From contig DASUQI010000058.1 of NCBI GenBank assembly GCA_036280655.1, positions 11,727 to 75,726 of the forward strand: DNA of 64,000 bases, in the 5' to 3' direction. The position numbers and the translations under genes were made by a program. The DNA is from DASSJM01 sp036280655. Lineage in GTDB: Bacteria; Actinomycetota; UBA4738; HRBIN12. Numbering within the stretch: the first letter of the stretch is position 1; each line of letters begins with the position of its first letter. The notes beneath the pieces were generated by a model. It was given only the letters and a program-made list of their open reading frames with translations, made no database searches and was not told the DNA's origin. Shown piece by piece: positions 25,564 to 33,883 of this stretch.

Positions 25564-26733
25564 TCAGCCGTCCCCCGCCGCATGGGCACGAGCGGTGGCG
25601 ATGCGGCGGTCGACCACGCGAGCCAAGACCGGCCCCGCGACCGCGAGCAGGAGCACATACACGGCGGCGAGCGGACCGAGATCGGGTTCGGCGCCGCTCG
25701 CGACCGCGATGCCCGCGATCACGATCGAGAACTCGCCGCGAGCGATCAGGCCGACGGCCGCACGGGTTCGACCGCGAGGACCGATACCCGCCCGCCGCCC
25801 GGCGAGCCAACCCGTGAAGGCCTTGGTGACGCCTCCGACCAACGCGAGGGCCGCGGCCGCGGGCAGCGCCTGTGGGATCGTCCCCGGGTCGACCTGGAAC
25901 CCGAAGAACAGGAAGAAGGTGCCGGCGAAGACGGATCGCAGCGGGACCAGCAGAGACCGGGCGCGGTCGGCCGCAGGGCCCGAGAAGGCGATCCCGGCCA
26001 GGAAGGCGCCCACGGCCGCCGAGACGTTCAGCGCCTGGGTCGCGCCCGCGGTGAGCAGCAGGACCGCCAGGATCCCGAACAGCAGCGCCTCGTCCGAGTG
26101 GCTGAACACGGCCCGACTGATCGCCGGCCCGTAACGGGCGGCGACCGCGAGGACGACGACGACGAGCAGGGCCGCCACACCCACCGAGAAGACCACCTTC
26201 ACGGTGCCTCCGCCCACCTGCAAGAGCGTCACGAGCGGTAGGAACCCCGCCATCACGAGGTCCTCCAGCACCAGGATCGCCAGGACGATCGGCGTCTCCC
26301 TGTTGCCCATCCATCCGAGGTCGTCGAGGGTCCGGGCGATGACGCCCGAAGAAGAGATGTACGTGATCCCCCCGAGGAACACGGCGGGGAGGATCCCCCA
26401 CCCGAGCAGCACCCCGGCCGCGAACCCCGGGGCGAAGTTCACGAGCAGATCGATGCCGCCCATGAACCGGTTCGATCGCAGGGCGTCCACGAGCTCCCGG
26501 GCCGAGTACTCGAGCCCGAGGGTGAACAACAACAGGATCAGACCGATCTCCGCCCCCGCCGCGATGAACTCGTCCGCGGTGACCAGGGGCACGACCCCGC
26601 CCTGCCCGAACGCGAGCCCCGCGAGCAGGTAGAGAGGGATCGGCGAGAACCCGAACCGCACCGCGATCCTCGAAAGGACCGCGAGCAACAGGACGACGCC
26701 GCCGAGCTCGATCAGGAACAGCGAGTCGTGCAC
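25564..26733 (-). CDS. CPA2 monovalent cation:proton antiporter (KhtU/KefB-like membrane subunit)
   Basis: A 389-residue transporter with about 12 membrane helices, the length of the membrane domain of CPA2 antiporters without the fused TrkA-N domain. Family marks: GEIGLILLLFTLGLEYSARELVD-like segment (AEIGLILLLFTLGLEYS), ITYISSSGVIARTLDDLGW, LVLEDLVMAGFLPLV with the ion-binding Asp, and GLIARGEFSIVIAGI. It exchanges K+ or Na+ for H+ across the membrane. The gene lies 3 nt after the stop of its probable regulatory subunit, the KhtT-like gene, as in the Bacillus khtTU pair. Start GTG 26733. Confidence 0.9.
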   Translation of the reverse strand: MHDSLFLIELGGVVLLLAVLSRIAVRFGFSPIPLYLLAGLAFGQGGVVPLVTADEFIAAGAEIGLILLLFTLGLEYSARELVDALRSNRFMGGIDLLVNFAPGFAAGVLLGWGILPAVFLGGITYISSSGVIARTLDDLGWMGNRETPIVLAILVLEDLVMAGFLPLVTLLQVGGGTVKVVFSVGVAALLVVVVLAVAARYGPAISRAVFSHSDEALLFGILAVLLLTAGATQALNVSAAVGAFLAGIAFSGPAADRARSLLVPLRSVFAGTFFLFFGFQVDPGTIPQALPAAAALALVGGVTKAFTGWLAGRRAGIGPRGRTRAAVGLIARGEFSIVIAGIAVASGAEPDLGPLAAVYVLLLAVAGPVLARVVDRRIATARAHAAGDG

Positions 26734-26736
26734 CGC

Positions 26737-27222
26737 TCAGCCCGAGCGGAGCAGGACCGCGAGCTCCTCGATCCCCCTCGGCGTCCCGACGACGACGAGG
26801 ACGTCCCCTGCCCGGAGCTCGGCCTCCGGGCCGGGGGCGGGGAGGGCGGAGCCGTCCCGCAGGACCGCGACGATCGAGACCCCGGTCCGCGTCCGCGCTC
26901 CGGTATCGCCGATCATGCGACCCACGAACGGCGAGCCGCCGGCGAGCGGCAGCCGGTCCACGGCGAGGCCCTCGACGTCCTGTTCGAGCTCGGCGAGCTC
27001 CTTGGACACCTGCGACACGCCGAGGAGCTCCGCGAGCGTGCGGCCGTCCTCCGGACCGAGGCGAAGGAGGTCGTGCGACGTGTCGGGGTCCTCGCGTTCG
27101 AACAGCACGAGCTCGCGGACGCCCGACCGGTGGTGCACGACGCCGACCCGGTTGCCCTCCTGCGTGACGAACTCGTACCGGACGCCGATCCCGGGAAGCG
27201 CGACCTCCTTCACGACCGCCAT
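26737..27222 (-). CDS. KhtT-like regulatory subunit of K+/H+ antiporter (TrkA-C domain)
   Basis: A 161-residue cytoplasmic protein. N-terminal domain: VALPGIGVRYEFVTQEGNRVGVVHHRSGVRELVLF, shared by KhtT proteins. C-terminal RCK_C (TrkA-C) domain: GRMIGDTGARTRTGVSIVAVLRDG and AGDVLVVVGTPRGIEELAVLL, which binds c-di-AMP or other ligands in known cases. It should gate the antiporter encoded just downstream. ATG 27222 follows GGAGG-like sequence (AGGAGAGGGG). Upstream on the same strand, 13 nt away, lies a small membrane protein of unknown role. Confidence 0.87.
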   Translation of the reverse strand: MAVVKEVALPGIGVRYEFVTQEGNRVGVVHHRSGVRELVLFEREDPDTSHDLLRLGPEDGRTLAELLGVSQVSKELAELEQDVEGLAVDRLPLAGGSPFVGRMIGDTGARTRTGVSIVAVLRDGSALPAPGPEAELRAGDVLVVVGTPRGIEELAVLLRSG

Positions 27223-27235
27223 GACCCCTCTCCTC

Positions 27236-27499
27236 CTAGAGATCGTCCAGCTGCCTGCGGAACGCCTCCTCCGCGTCGGCCCCGTCGTCCTTCGTTCCCG
27301 CGAACATCGCGAGGCAACCCCCCATCACGAGCGTTAGGCCGAGCGTGATGTTGAACAACCCGCCGATCTCCAGGATCCCGAGGGTCATCAGGGCGAACCC
27401 GATCGCGATCGCGGCGAACCCGAGCACGTCCAGGAGCGAGGCGCGCGACGTTCGCGACGCGGGCCGATCCATCGTGTCGCGGAGCCCCATCGCGGTCAC
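27236..27499 (-). CDS. Small two-helix membrane protein, unknown
   Basis: An 87-residue protein with two hydrophobic helices (LLDVLGFAAIAIGFALMTLGIL and IGGLFNITLGLTLVMGGCLAMFA) and an acidic tail (DDGADAEEAFRRQLDDL). No family is recognised. GTG 27499 overlaps the stop of the upstream small gene (GTGA), the habit in this genome; ATG 27490 is the alternative and lacks a better ribosome binding site. Its place before the KhtT-like gene makes it a candidate accessory of the antiporter, but nothing in the sequence proves that. Confidence 0.6.
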   Translation of the reverse strand: MTAMGLRDTMDRPASRTSRASLLDVLGFAAIAIGFALMTLGILEIGGLFNITLGLTLVMGGCLAMFAGTKDDGADAEEAFRRQLDDL

Positions 27500-27723
27500 G
27501 CCGGCAGGCGGTCGAGCAGCTCGTCCAGCAGCTCGATCGCCCGCATCGCGTCGGACTGGTCGGTCTCGCTGTCCAGCCACGCCACCAGCTGCTGGCGGGC
27601 CTTGACGACGGAGACGCGCCGGTCCCCGCTGAAGGCCCGCAGGTCGCGGAGCGCTTCGTCTCGATCGGTCGTCTCGCGCGCGAGCGTCAGTGCACGTTCG
27701 CGAACGGCATCGGCCGTGGTCAT
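27496..27723 (-). CDS. Small helical protein, unknown
   Basis: A 75-residue, charged, probably all-helical protein (MTTADAVRERALTLARETT, then DEALRDLRAFSGDRRVSVVK, ending IELLDELLDRLPA). No domain is recognised. ATG 27723 is preceded by AAGGGGG, a fair ribosome binding site. It overlaps the following small membrane gene by 4 nt, so the two are expressed together, ahead of the K+/H+ antiporter genes. Coding status rests on the overlap, the start signal and reasonable composition. Confidence 0.55.
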   Translation of the reverse strand: MTTADAVRERALTLARETTDRDEALRDLRAFSGDRRVSVVKARQQLVAWLDSETDQSDAMRAIELLDELLDRLPA

Positions 27724-27832
27724 GATCCGAACCCCCTTCCGGACGTGGAGACGGGCTCGCACGTCTCGGGATCGACGTCTTCCCGGAGCGCTCGGAGCGT
27801 GCGCTCCGGGCGCGCGCGGTTGGCAACCGCGC

Positions 27833-28189
27833 TCAGTCGCCGGCGAGCGGGGGTGGACCTCGGCGGGCAAGATGCAGCGCGATCGGTTCGGCCCAGCCGA
27901 TCGAGCCCGAGCTCCACGCGGACCCAGCGAACGAGGACGCGGGGTCCTCGGCGGGGGCGGCGGCCGGCACGATCGACACGAGCCGGAACCCGTCGCTCCG
28001 CTTCGCCGAGGGCGACACGGTGGGTCGATCGGCCGTGACGAGTTCGAGCGTGGGGACCGACTCGATCGCGGCGTCGGTGTCGACCGTCGAGCGGTGACGG
28101 TTCGAGCCGTCGCCGAGGTGTGGGGCCGCGACCCACGGCAGCACGACCATCGCGAGCACCAGCGCGGACCGTGCGGATCGAGCCGTCAA
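27833..28189 (-). CDS. Small secreted or membrane-anchored protein, unknown
   Basis: A 118-residue frame that starts at TTG 28189 inside the stop of the PH-domain gene (TTGA overlap). The N-terminus looks like a signal peptide or anchor (ARSARSALVLAMVVLPWVAAP). The rest is polar and without recognised domain, containing SVPTLELVTADRPTVSPS and RSDGFRLVSIVPAAAPAEDP. The unusual start codon and lack of homology in memory make it uncertain, but no stop or better start interrupts it and the overlap is typical for this genome. Confidence 0.45.
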   Translation of the reverse strand: MTARSARSALVLAMVVLPWVAAPHLGDGSNRHRSTVDTDAAIESVPTLELVTADRPTVSPSAKRSDGFRLVSIVPAAAPAEDPASSFAGSAWSSGSIGWAEPIALHLARRGPPPLAGD

Positions 28190-28863
28190 CCGCCCAGGAT
28201 CCTCTTCTTCTGCGTCTGGAACTCCGACTCGGTGAGGACGCCGCGGTCCCGGAGGTCCGCGAGTCGTTCGAGCTCGCCGGTCGTCGAGGCGGACGCGGGC
28301 GACGAGGCGGACGCGGGCGACGAGGCAGCCTCCGCGGAGTGCGGACGTGCCGAGCGGCCCTGGAACATCCGCTCCTTGTTGAGCTCGCCCTGGTGGTAGA
28401 TCGTCTTCTGGACGTCCTCGGGCTTGCGGATGTCGCTGAACACCTGCCGCCCGAACTCGCTCGCCGAGCTGATGATGAGGTCGCCGGCGCCGATCATGCG
28501 CTCGAGCACGCCCTGGTGGAACCGGACGTCGTTGATCGCCTCGAGCGGGATCTCCATCGAGCGCTTGGCGATCCACCCCTCGCGATGGATCACGCGGTCC
28601 GACGTGACGACGAACCACGACGTCGCCCAGGCGATGAACTTGCGCACCGGGTACCAGATCAGCAGGAAGACCGCGACCGCGCTGGCTCCCCAGAACAGGA
28701 CGTCGCGTCCGGTCCCGGTACTGGGCCCGAGGCTGATGCCGACGCCCCAACCCGCGATCACCAACACGGCGACGATCCCCGGGAACACCAGCGCGATCCA
28801 ATGCGGCCGCATCTCGAGGACCAGCTCCTCGTTCTCGATGAGGAGCCCGCGAGGGAAGGGCAT
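28186..28863 (-). CDS. Bacterial PH-domain membrane protein with C-terminal SHOCT
   Basis: A 225-residue protein with two membrane helices (IALVFPGIVAVLVIAGWGVGI and VLFWGASAVAVFLLIWYPV, about 23-75), then a bacterial PH domain (DUF304/YdbS type: VVTSDRVIHREGWIAKRSMEIPLE and DLIISSASEFGRQVFSDI), a Ser/Ala/Pro linker and a SHOCT segment at the very end (LERLADLRDRGVLTESEFQTQ). The linker SPASASSPASAS is encoded by a perfect 18-bp duplication at 28286-28321. Role unknown; such proteins often form homo-oligomers on the membrane. It follows birA by 9 nt. Confidence 0.85.
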   Translation of the reverse strand: MPFPRGLLIENEELVLEMRPHWIALVFPGIVAVLVIAGWGVGISLGPSTGTGRDVLFWGASAVAVFLLIWYPVRKFIAWATSWFVVTSDRVIHREGWIAKRSMEIPLEAINDVRFHQGVLERMIGAGDLIISSASEFGRQVFSDIRKPEDVQKTIYHQGELNKERMFQGRSARPHSAEAASSPASASSPASASTTGELERLADLRDRGVLTESEFQTQKKRILGG

Positions 28864-28872
28864 GGGCGAATC

Positions 28873-29625
28873 CTACTCCAGGTGCTCCACCTCGCCGAAC
28901 CGGACGACCCGCTCCCCCGACGCCGTGCGCACGACGAGCCCGCCGCGTTCGTCGAGCGAGACCGCCTCGCCCTCGACCACCGCCCCGCCCCCGATCGCGG
29001 CGCGGACGGACGTCCCGAGCGTCGCGCTCACCGCCGCGTGCGCCGCCGTCACCGCGTTCGCGAAGTCGGCATCCCGCGGTCGGTACGCGCGGACGAACGC
29101 CGACAGGAACCCACCGAGCAGCTCGGCCGCGTCCGCCCGCACTGCACCCGCCGACGGAACGTCGGGCGGCGGCTCCCCAAGGTTCGCGCCGATGCCGAGC
29201 ACCACGTGCTCGAACCGCCCGTCGGCGACGCTCGACTCGGCCAGGATGCCGGCGGCCTTCCGCCCGTCGACGAGGACGTCGTTGGGCCACTTGCAGGCGG
29301 CGGCCGTCTCACCGAGGTCGCGACACGCCTCCACCATCGCCGTGCCGGCGAGCAGCGTGAGCAGACCCCCGGCCCGCAGGTCGAGCTCGGGACGCAGGAC
29401 CACGGAGAACATCAGCGCCCGCCCCGGCTCGTCCGACCAGGTCCGGCCGAGCCTGCCGCGGCCGCCGGTCTGGTGACCCGCCGCCACGAGCGTCCACTCG
29501 GGCGTGCCCGCCAACGCGAGCTCGAGGGCCGTGGCCTGCGTGGAGCCGGTAACCTCCTCATACCGCGCGGGGGCCTGCAGGCCCACGCGTTCGAGCGCTC
29601 GACGCAGCGAACCTTCGGAGAGCAT
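28873..29625 (-). CDS. birA: Biotin--[biotin carboxyl-carrier protein] ligase
   Basis: Attaches biotin via biotinyl-AMP to the carrier lysine of biotin enzymes. The 250-residue protein is a class I ligase with no N-terminal DNA-binding domain. Motifs: EVTGSTQATALELA, AGHQTGGRGRLGRTW (adenylate loop), CKWPNDVLVDGRKAAGILAES with the catalytic Lys, and GIGANLGEPP. The C-terminal SH3-like domain ends the chain. It is divergent from the biotin carboxylase gene, whose product has the biotin site EAMKMEN and is the obvious substrate; the two starts are 53 bp apart and probably share a promoter region. Confidence 0.94.
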   Translation of the reverse strand: MLSEGSLRRALERVGLQAPARYEEVTGSTQATALELALAGTPEWTLVAAGHQTGGRGRLGRTWSDEPGRALMFSVVLRPELDLRAGGLLTLLAGTAMVEACRDLGETAAACKWPNDVLVDGRKAAGILAESSVADGRFEHVVLGIGANLGEPPPDVPSAGAVRADAAELLGGFLSAFVRAYRPRDADFANAVTAAHAAVSATLGTSVRAAIGGGAVVEGEAVSLDERGGLVVRTASGERVVRFGEVEHLE

Positions 29626-29678
29626 CGGACGTTTGACTCCCGTTCGGGCGTCCTCGATTATCGGCTGCCGGAGAGCCT

Positions 29679-31406
29679 GTGGCGAAACCTCGGATCCTGA
29701 TCGCGAACCGCGGTGAGATCGCCGTTCGCATCATCCGAACGATCCGCGAGCTCGGGTACACGTCGATCGCGGTCTACAGCGACGCGGACCGCGACGCGCT
29801 GCACGTCGAGATGGCCGATCAGGCGCACCGGATCGGAGCCGCGCTCCCCGCCGACTCGTACCTCTCGCTCGGCGCGATCCTCGAGGCCGCGTCGAAGGCC
29901 AGGGCGACGATGGTCCACCCGGGCTACGGGTTCCTGTCCGAACGCGCGCACTTCGCGCGCGCGGTGACCGAGTCCGGGTTCACGTTCATCGGCCCGGCCG
30001 CCGACGCGATCGAGATGATGGGCGACAAGGCCGCAGCGCGCCAGGCGGCCGACCGCGTCGGCGTCCCGATCGTCCCCGGCACGGCCGAGCCGATCTCCGC
30101 AGGAGACGCGGCGGCGGCGGCCGAGCGCATCGGCTATCCGGTGCTCGTGAAGGCCGCGTTCGGCGGCGGCGGCCGGGGGATGCACGTCGTGCGAAAGCCG
30201 GAGGAGCTCGAGTACGCCCTCACCCGGGCCGCCCGCGAGGCGCAGGCGTACTTCGGCCGGCCCGAGGTACTCCTCGAGCGGTACATCGACCAGGGACACC
30301 ACGTCGAGGCGCAGGTGATCGCCGACGCGCGCGGGAACGTGTTCTTCCTCGGCGAGCGCGACTGCTCGGTGCAGCGCCGTCACCAGAAGCTGATCGAGGA
30401 GTCCCCGTCGCCCGTCGTCGACGCGGAGCTGCGATCACGGATCGGCGAGGCGGCGATGGCGCTCGCGAAGGAGGCGGGCTACCTCAACGCCGGCACGGTC
30501 GAATGCATCGTCGACGAGGACGGGAACTTCTACTTCCTCGAGATGAACACGCGGCTGCAGGTCGAGCACACGGTGACCGAGATGGTCACCGGACTCGACC
30601 TCGTCGCGATGCAGATCCGGGTAGCGCTCGGCGAGAAGCTCGACCTGTCGGACGTGCGTCCCGTGGGCCACGCGATCCAGTGCCGGATCAACGCCGAGGA
30701 TCCCGCGCGCAACTTCCTGCCCGGCCCGGGTCGGATCACCGCGTACCGCGAGCCGTCGGGGCCGTTCGTCCGGGTGGACGCCGCGGTGCGACAGGGCAAG
30801 GAGATCCCTCCCGACTACGACTCGATGTTCGCCAAGCTGATCGTCTCGGCCGAGAACCGCGGCCGCGCGATCTCGCGGATGGACCGCGCGCTCGGCGAGT
30901 ACCACGTCGAAGGCGTCCCGACGACGATCCCGCTCCACCGCTGGATCCTCGGCACGAGGGCGTTCCGCAAGGCGACGCACTCGACGACGTGGCTCGAGAA
31001 GGCGCTCCGCGACGCCGAGCTCCCCGATGGCGGGACCCCGACGCCGCTCGAGGCAGACGCGAAGGCGCCCGTGCCGGCCGAGCTCCTGCTCGAGGTCGAC
31101 GGGCGGAGGGTCCCCGTGCGGATCTTCGACCACCGGCGCGAGACGGCGCCGCGGGTGCCCTCGCGCCAGACCGCGCACGGCGGCGAGCACGTGCACAGCG
31201 TGATCGCCGCGCCGATGCAGGGCACGATCCTCCGCGTCCTCGTCGAACCCGGTCAGGAGATCCAGGCGGGCGACGTCGTCTGCATCCTCGAGGCGATGAA
31301 GATGGAGAACGCGATCCCCGCCCCCCGCGAGGGCGTCGTGAGCGAGATCCCGGTGACGGCGGGGCAGAACGTGCAGGCGGGCGACACGCTCGTCGAGCTC
31401 GACTGA
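29679..31406 (+). CDS. pccA: Acyl-CoA (propionyl-CoA) carboxylase alpha: biotin carboxylase with BCCP
   Basis: A 575-residue fusion that carboxylates its own biotin with ATP and bicarbonate. Residues 1-445: biotin carboxylase (ILIANRGEIAVRIIRT, ATP-grasp loop KAAFGGGGRGMHVV, HHVEAQVIADARGN, FLEMNTRLQVEHTVTE). A linker with a short BT-like region follows, then the carrier domain with biotin Lys in EAMKMENAI near residue 540. GGAG stands 5 nt before GTG 29679. It most likely works with PccB at 9361-10947. Because actinobacterial alpha subunits serve several beta subunits, acetyl-CoA carboxylation is also possible. BirA is encoded divergently next door. Confidence 0.92.
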   Translation: MAKPRILIANRGEIAVRIIRTIRELGYTSIAVYSDADRDALHVEMADQAHRIGAALPADSYLSLGAILEAASKARATMVHPGYGFLSERAHFARAVTESGFTFIGPAADAIEMMGDKAAARQAADRVGVPIVPGTAEPISAGDAAAAAERIGYPVLVKAAFGGGGRGMHVVRKPEELEYALTRAAREAQAYFGRPEVLLERYIDQGHHVEAQVIADARGNVFFLGERDCSVQRRHQKLIEESPSPVVDAELRSRIGEAAMALAKEAGYLNAGTVECIVDEDGNFYFLEMNTRLQVEHTVTEMVTGLDLVAMQIRVALGEKLDLSDVRPVGHAIQCRINAEDPARNFLPGPGRITAYREPSGPFVRVDAAVRQGKEIPPDYDSMFAKLIVSAENRGRAISRMDRALGEYHVEGVPTTIPLHRWILGTRAFRKATHSTTWLEKALRDAELPDGGTPTPLEADAKAPVPAELLLEVDGRRVPVRIFDHRRETAPRVPSRQTAHGGEHVHSVIAAPMQGTILRVLVEPGQEIQAGDVVCILEAMKMENAIPAPREGVVSEIPVTAGQNVQAGDTLVELD

Positions 31407-31410
31407 GCGC

Positions 31411-32100
31411 CTAGCTCGGGAGCCCCCAGGAATCGCGTCCGGTGATCCGGATGCCCGCGTCGCGGATCTTGTACGAGCGGTTGACCGAGATCAACAGGGC
31501 CGTGAGCGGTTCGACGATGCGGGCCTGCGTGAGATCACCCGCGTCGACCCACCGCAGGTTGGGGATCGCCTCGATCAGCCCGCCGACCACCGCCTTCGCC
31601 TCCGCGTCGCTCCCGCAGACCAGGACGTCGCTCTCCATCTCGCGGTCGAGGTCCTGGAGCGCCTCGCCCGAGATCGTGTGGAAGGCCCCTACGAGCCGGA
31701 CCGGATGCATCTGCTCGAGGATCGCCTTGGCCTGCTCGGCGGCCGAGCCGTGCCAGGGCCTGACGACCTGCCACGCGCGGCCCCCGACCGCCGTCGCGAG
31801 CGGGCTCGTGCAGTCGACGACGATCGCGTCCGCCCGCACGTGGTCCTTGATCGTGCGGTAGATGTCGGCCTGGCCGGCGAACGGGACCGTCACGATCACG
31901 ACGTCGCCGGCCGCGGCGTCCTCGTTGGCCGCGCCGTCGACGTTCGCATCCGCGCCGAGCGTCTCGCGGGCCGTTCCGGCGACCGCCGATCCCTTCTCGG
32001 CGATCCGCGAGCCGATCGTCACGTGGTGGCCCGCTCTCGCGAGCCGGAGCGTGAGGCCGAACCCCTCGTCGCCGGTCCCGCCGATGATCGAGACGTCCAT
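31411..32100 (-). CDS. fno: F420H2:NADP+ oxidoreductase
   Basis: Moves hydride between NADPH and coenzyme F420. The 229-residue protein has the typical N-terminal Rossmann motif MDVSIIGGTGDEGFGLTLRLARAGH, then VTIGSRIAEKG, which contacts the 2'-phosphate of NADPH, VTVPFAGQADIYRTI and VGAFHTISGEALQD, a stretch conserved in Fno. It would supply F420H2 for enzymes such as the LLM oxidoreductase at the left end. It stands convergent to the biotin carboxylase gene with 4 nt between the stops. A perfect 13-bp hairpin in front of its start probably ends the DUF4397 transcript. Confidence 0.92.
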   Translation of the reverse strand: MDVSIIGGTGDEGFGLTLRLARAGHHVTIGSRIAEKGSAVAGTARETLGADANVDGAANEDAAAGDVVIVTVPFAGQADIYRTIKDHVRADAIVVDCTSPLATAVGGRAWQVVRPWHGSAAEQAKAILEQMHPVRLVGAFHTISGEALQDLDREMESDVLVCGSDAEAKAVVGGLIEAIPNLRWVDAGDLTQARIVEPLTALLISVNRSYKIRDAGIRITGRDSWGLPS

Positions 32101-32121
32101 CGCGGGCAGACGATAGCCGAA

Positions 32122-32162
32122 GGGCGCGGCCCGCCCGGCGACCGTCCGAGCGGGCCGCGCCC
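32122..32162 (-). terminator. Perfect 13-bp hairpin, probable terminator of the DUF4397 gene
   Basis: GGGCGCGGCCCGC (32122-32134) pairs perfectly with GCGGGCCGCGCCC (32150-32162) around a 15-nt loop. It follows the stop of the DUF4397 gene by 7 nt on the minus strand and lies before the fno start. No U tract is present, as often in high-GC actinobacteria. Confidence 0.7.
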
Positions 32163-32169
32163 CGTGCGG

Positions 32170-32835
32170 CTACCTGATCCCGACGTCGAGGTCGACGACC
32201 GCGAACGCGAAGCCCGCCGTCGGACTGCCCCAGGCGTACACCTGGTACGCGTGACCCGCCCTGAGCTTGAGGACCCCCGGACCGATCACGGGCTGGAAGT
32301 CTCCTGGGAGCGACACCCATGCCGCGTAGATCCCCTTCGGCACGCGCGACGTCGCCGTCTCTCCGTTCGCGAGACCGGTGACGAGCGGGGCGCCGTTCGC
32401 CCAGACGTTCACCTCGGGCGCCTCCGCCGCGTGGCGCACCTGGAGCCGAGCGGTCGCCTTGGGAAGCGCCCGCACGTTGTTCGTGAACAGGCCGAGCGTC
32501 GGGGCGCCTTCCGCACTCAGGTACGCGATCGCCGTGACGCTCTTCCCCGATGCGAGCTCGAGATCGGCCGCCTGCAGGATCGCGGCGTCATCGCAGTCGT
32601 CCCCCGTTCCCACGATCTTCACGTCGTAGCTGCCGGCCGGCAGCGAGACGCCGGTGACCACCTCACCCGGGTTGAATCCCGAGATCGCCTCCGCGCCGTT
32701 CACGCACACGTCGACGTCCACGCCCGGGATCCCGTGGACGACGTTGAGGGTCGCGTCCGCCGCGCTCGCCGGCGTCGCGGATAGCAGGGTCGCGACGAGT
32801 GCCGCGAGCACCATCCCCACCGAGCGCTTGCTCAT
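32170..32835 (-). CDS. Secreted DUF4397 protein
   Basis: A 221-residue exported protein. Signal peptide MSKRSVGMVLAALVATLLS with cleavage after ATPASAA. The mature part is two DUF4397 beta-sandwich repeats: TLNVVHGIPGVDVDVCVNG with SLPAGSYDVKIVGTGDDCD, then ARLQVRHAAEAPEVNVWANG with RVPKGIYAAWVSLPGD. These domains are common in secreted or surface proteins of actinobacteria and their role is unknown. GGAGG stands 5-6 nt before ATG 32835. It lies downstream of the B12-binding MerR gene on the same strand, and both have the same inverted-repeat motif upstream, so it is the best candidate target of that regulator. Confidence 0.9.
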   Translation of the reverse strand: MSKRSVGMVLAALVATLLSATPASAADATLNVVHGIPGVDVDVCVNGAEAISGFNPGEVVTGVSLPAGSYDVKIVGTGDDCDDAAILQAADLELASGKSVTAIAYLSAEGAPTLGLFTNNVRALPKATARLQVRHAAEAPEVNVWANGAPLVTGLANGETATSRVPKGIYAAWVSLPGDFQPVIGPGVLKLRAGHAYQVYAWGSPTAGFAFAVVDLDVGIR

Positions 32836-32889
32836 GTGCACCTCCGTCTCCGAGCGGGCCGGTCCCGCTCTCGAGAAGAGGTTCGCAGT

Positions 32890-32930
32890 CCTATGCATCG
32901 AAGACCGCTTCAACGCGGGATTTGCATAGG
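32890..32930 (-). promoter_or_regulatory. Candidate MerR/B12-regulator operator before the DUF4397 gene
   Basis: Inverted arms CCTATGCA (32890-32897) and TGCATAGG (32923-32930) lie 55-95 bp upstream of the DUF4397 start. The right arm and its flank (TTGCATAGGTTCGTGC on the plus strand) closely match TTGCATGGGTTCGGGC in front of the MerR gene. Site assignment rests on this match; no footprint is known. Confidence 0.5.
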
Positions 32931-32957
32931 TTCGTGCACGAGGACATCGGGCGTCGG

Positions 32958-33854
32958 CTACCGGCGGCGTCGTTCGGCGAGATCGCCCACGAGTCGGTCG
33001 GCGCCGGCGACCACGTCGCCGCCCAGGAAGACGCCGGGGATCCGCCGTCGGACCGCGGGATTCGCGAAGCCGTTCCCCGCGTAGAACGCCGCCACACCCG
33101 GGATCGCGGCGACCGCCTCGACCGATGCGATCGCGGCCGCTCTCGTCACGCTCCGTTGCGCCGTCACCACCGCCGCTCGAGCGCGGACCGCGCGGACGGC
33201 GGCGACGAGCGACTCGGTCGGCGTCATCGCCCCCAGGACCCTCGTCGGCCACGCACGGTTCGCGAGGACGAGTGCGAACGCCTCGAGGCCGATCGTGTGG
33301 AGATCGCTCGGACCGCACGCGAGCACGACCGGGGGGCGGCGCGTCGACACCGCGTACGACGCGGTCCGCCGGGCGAGCCAGCCCCGAACCACGTCGGTAG
33401 CGAAGTGTTCCTGGCCGATGTCGCAGCTGCCGGCCTTCCATCGAGCGCCGATCTCGCGCATCGCGGGAAGGAGGACCGATCGGACGGCTTGGTCCGGCCC
33501 CATCTCGCCCGCGGCCCGATCGAGGGACGACTCGACGGCCTCCCGATCGAAGACGAGCACGGCATGCAGGACGTCATCTGCGAGGTCGTCACCGGCTCGG
33601 GCCGCGCCGCCCGAGCGGAGGAGCCGCACGGCCTCGGCGGGCGGGAAGCCCCGCGTCACGAGATCGCGAAGGTCCCGCAGCTGTTCGATCTCGCGTTCGT
33701 CGTACCTGCGGTGGCGGCCGGGGGTCCTGGCGGGTGTCGGGAACCCGTACCGGCGCTCCCAGGACCTGATCGTCGGGACCGGGATCCCGAGACGCTCCGC
33801 CACCCCCGCGATGGAGGTTTTCGCCCTCCCGACGACCCGACCTTCCGAAGCCAT
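32958..33854 (-). CDS. CarH/LitR-like MerR regulator with B12-binding domain
   Basis: A 298-residue regulator. Residues about 10-80: MerR winged helix (SIAGVAERLGIPVPTIRSWERRYGFP, then PGRHRRYDEREIEQL). Residues about 100-190: B12-binding-2 helical domain with W-x9-EH (RWKAGSCDIGQEHFATD). Residues about 190-295: cobalamin Rossmann domain with CGPSDLHTIGLEAF (DxHxxG lower ligand). This is the CarH/LitR family, in which adenosylcobalamin in the dark makes a DNA-binding tetramer that light destroys. The residue after the Trp is Lys, where Thermus CarH has the light-state His132. Probable target: itself and the DUF4397 gene. ATG 33854; a longer start (MASRSRR) is in frame. Confidence 0.9.
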   Translation of the reverse strand: MASEGRVVGRAKTSIAGVAERLGIPVPTIRSWERRYGFPTPARTPGRHRRYDEREIEQLRDLRDLVTRGFPPAEAVRLLRSGGAARAGDDLADDVLHAVLVFDREAVESSLDRAAGEMGPDQAVRSVLLPAMREIGARWKAGSCDIGQEHFATDVVRGWLARRTASYAVSTRRPPVVLACGPSDLHTIGLEAFALVLANRAWPTRVLGAMTPTESLVAAVRAVRARAAVVTAQRSVTRAAAIASVEAVAAIPGVAAFYAGNGFANPAVRRRIPGVFLGGDVVAGADRLVGDLAERRRR

Positions 33855-33883
33855 GCGGCGATGGTACCGACGAGATCGCGAAG

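Noticed and set aside
28286..28321. 18-bp direct duplication as a regulatory repeat
   Set aside because: It is inside the PH-SHOCT gene, in frame, encoding the SPASAS linker; simple slippage explains it.
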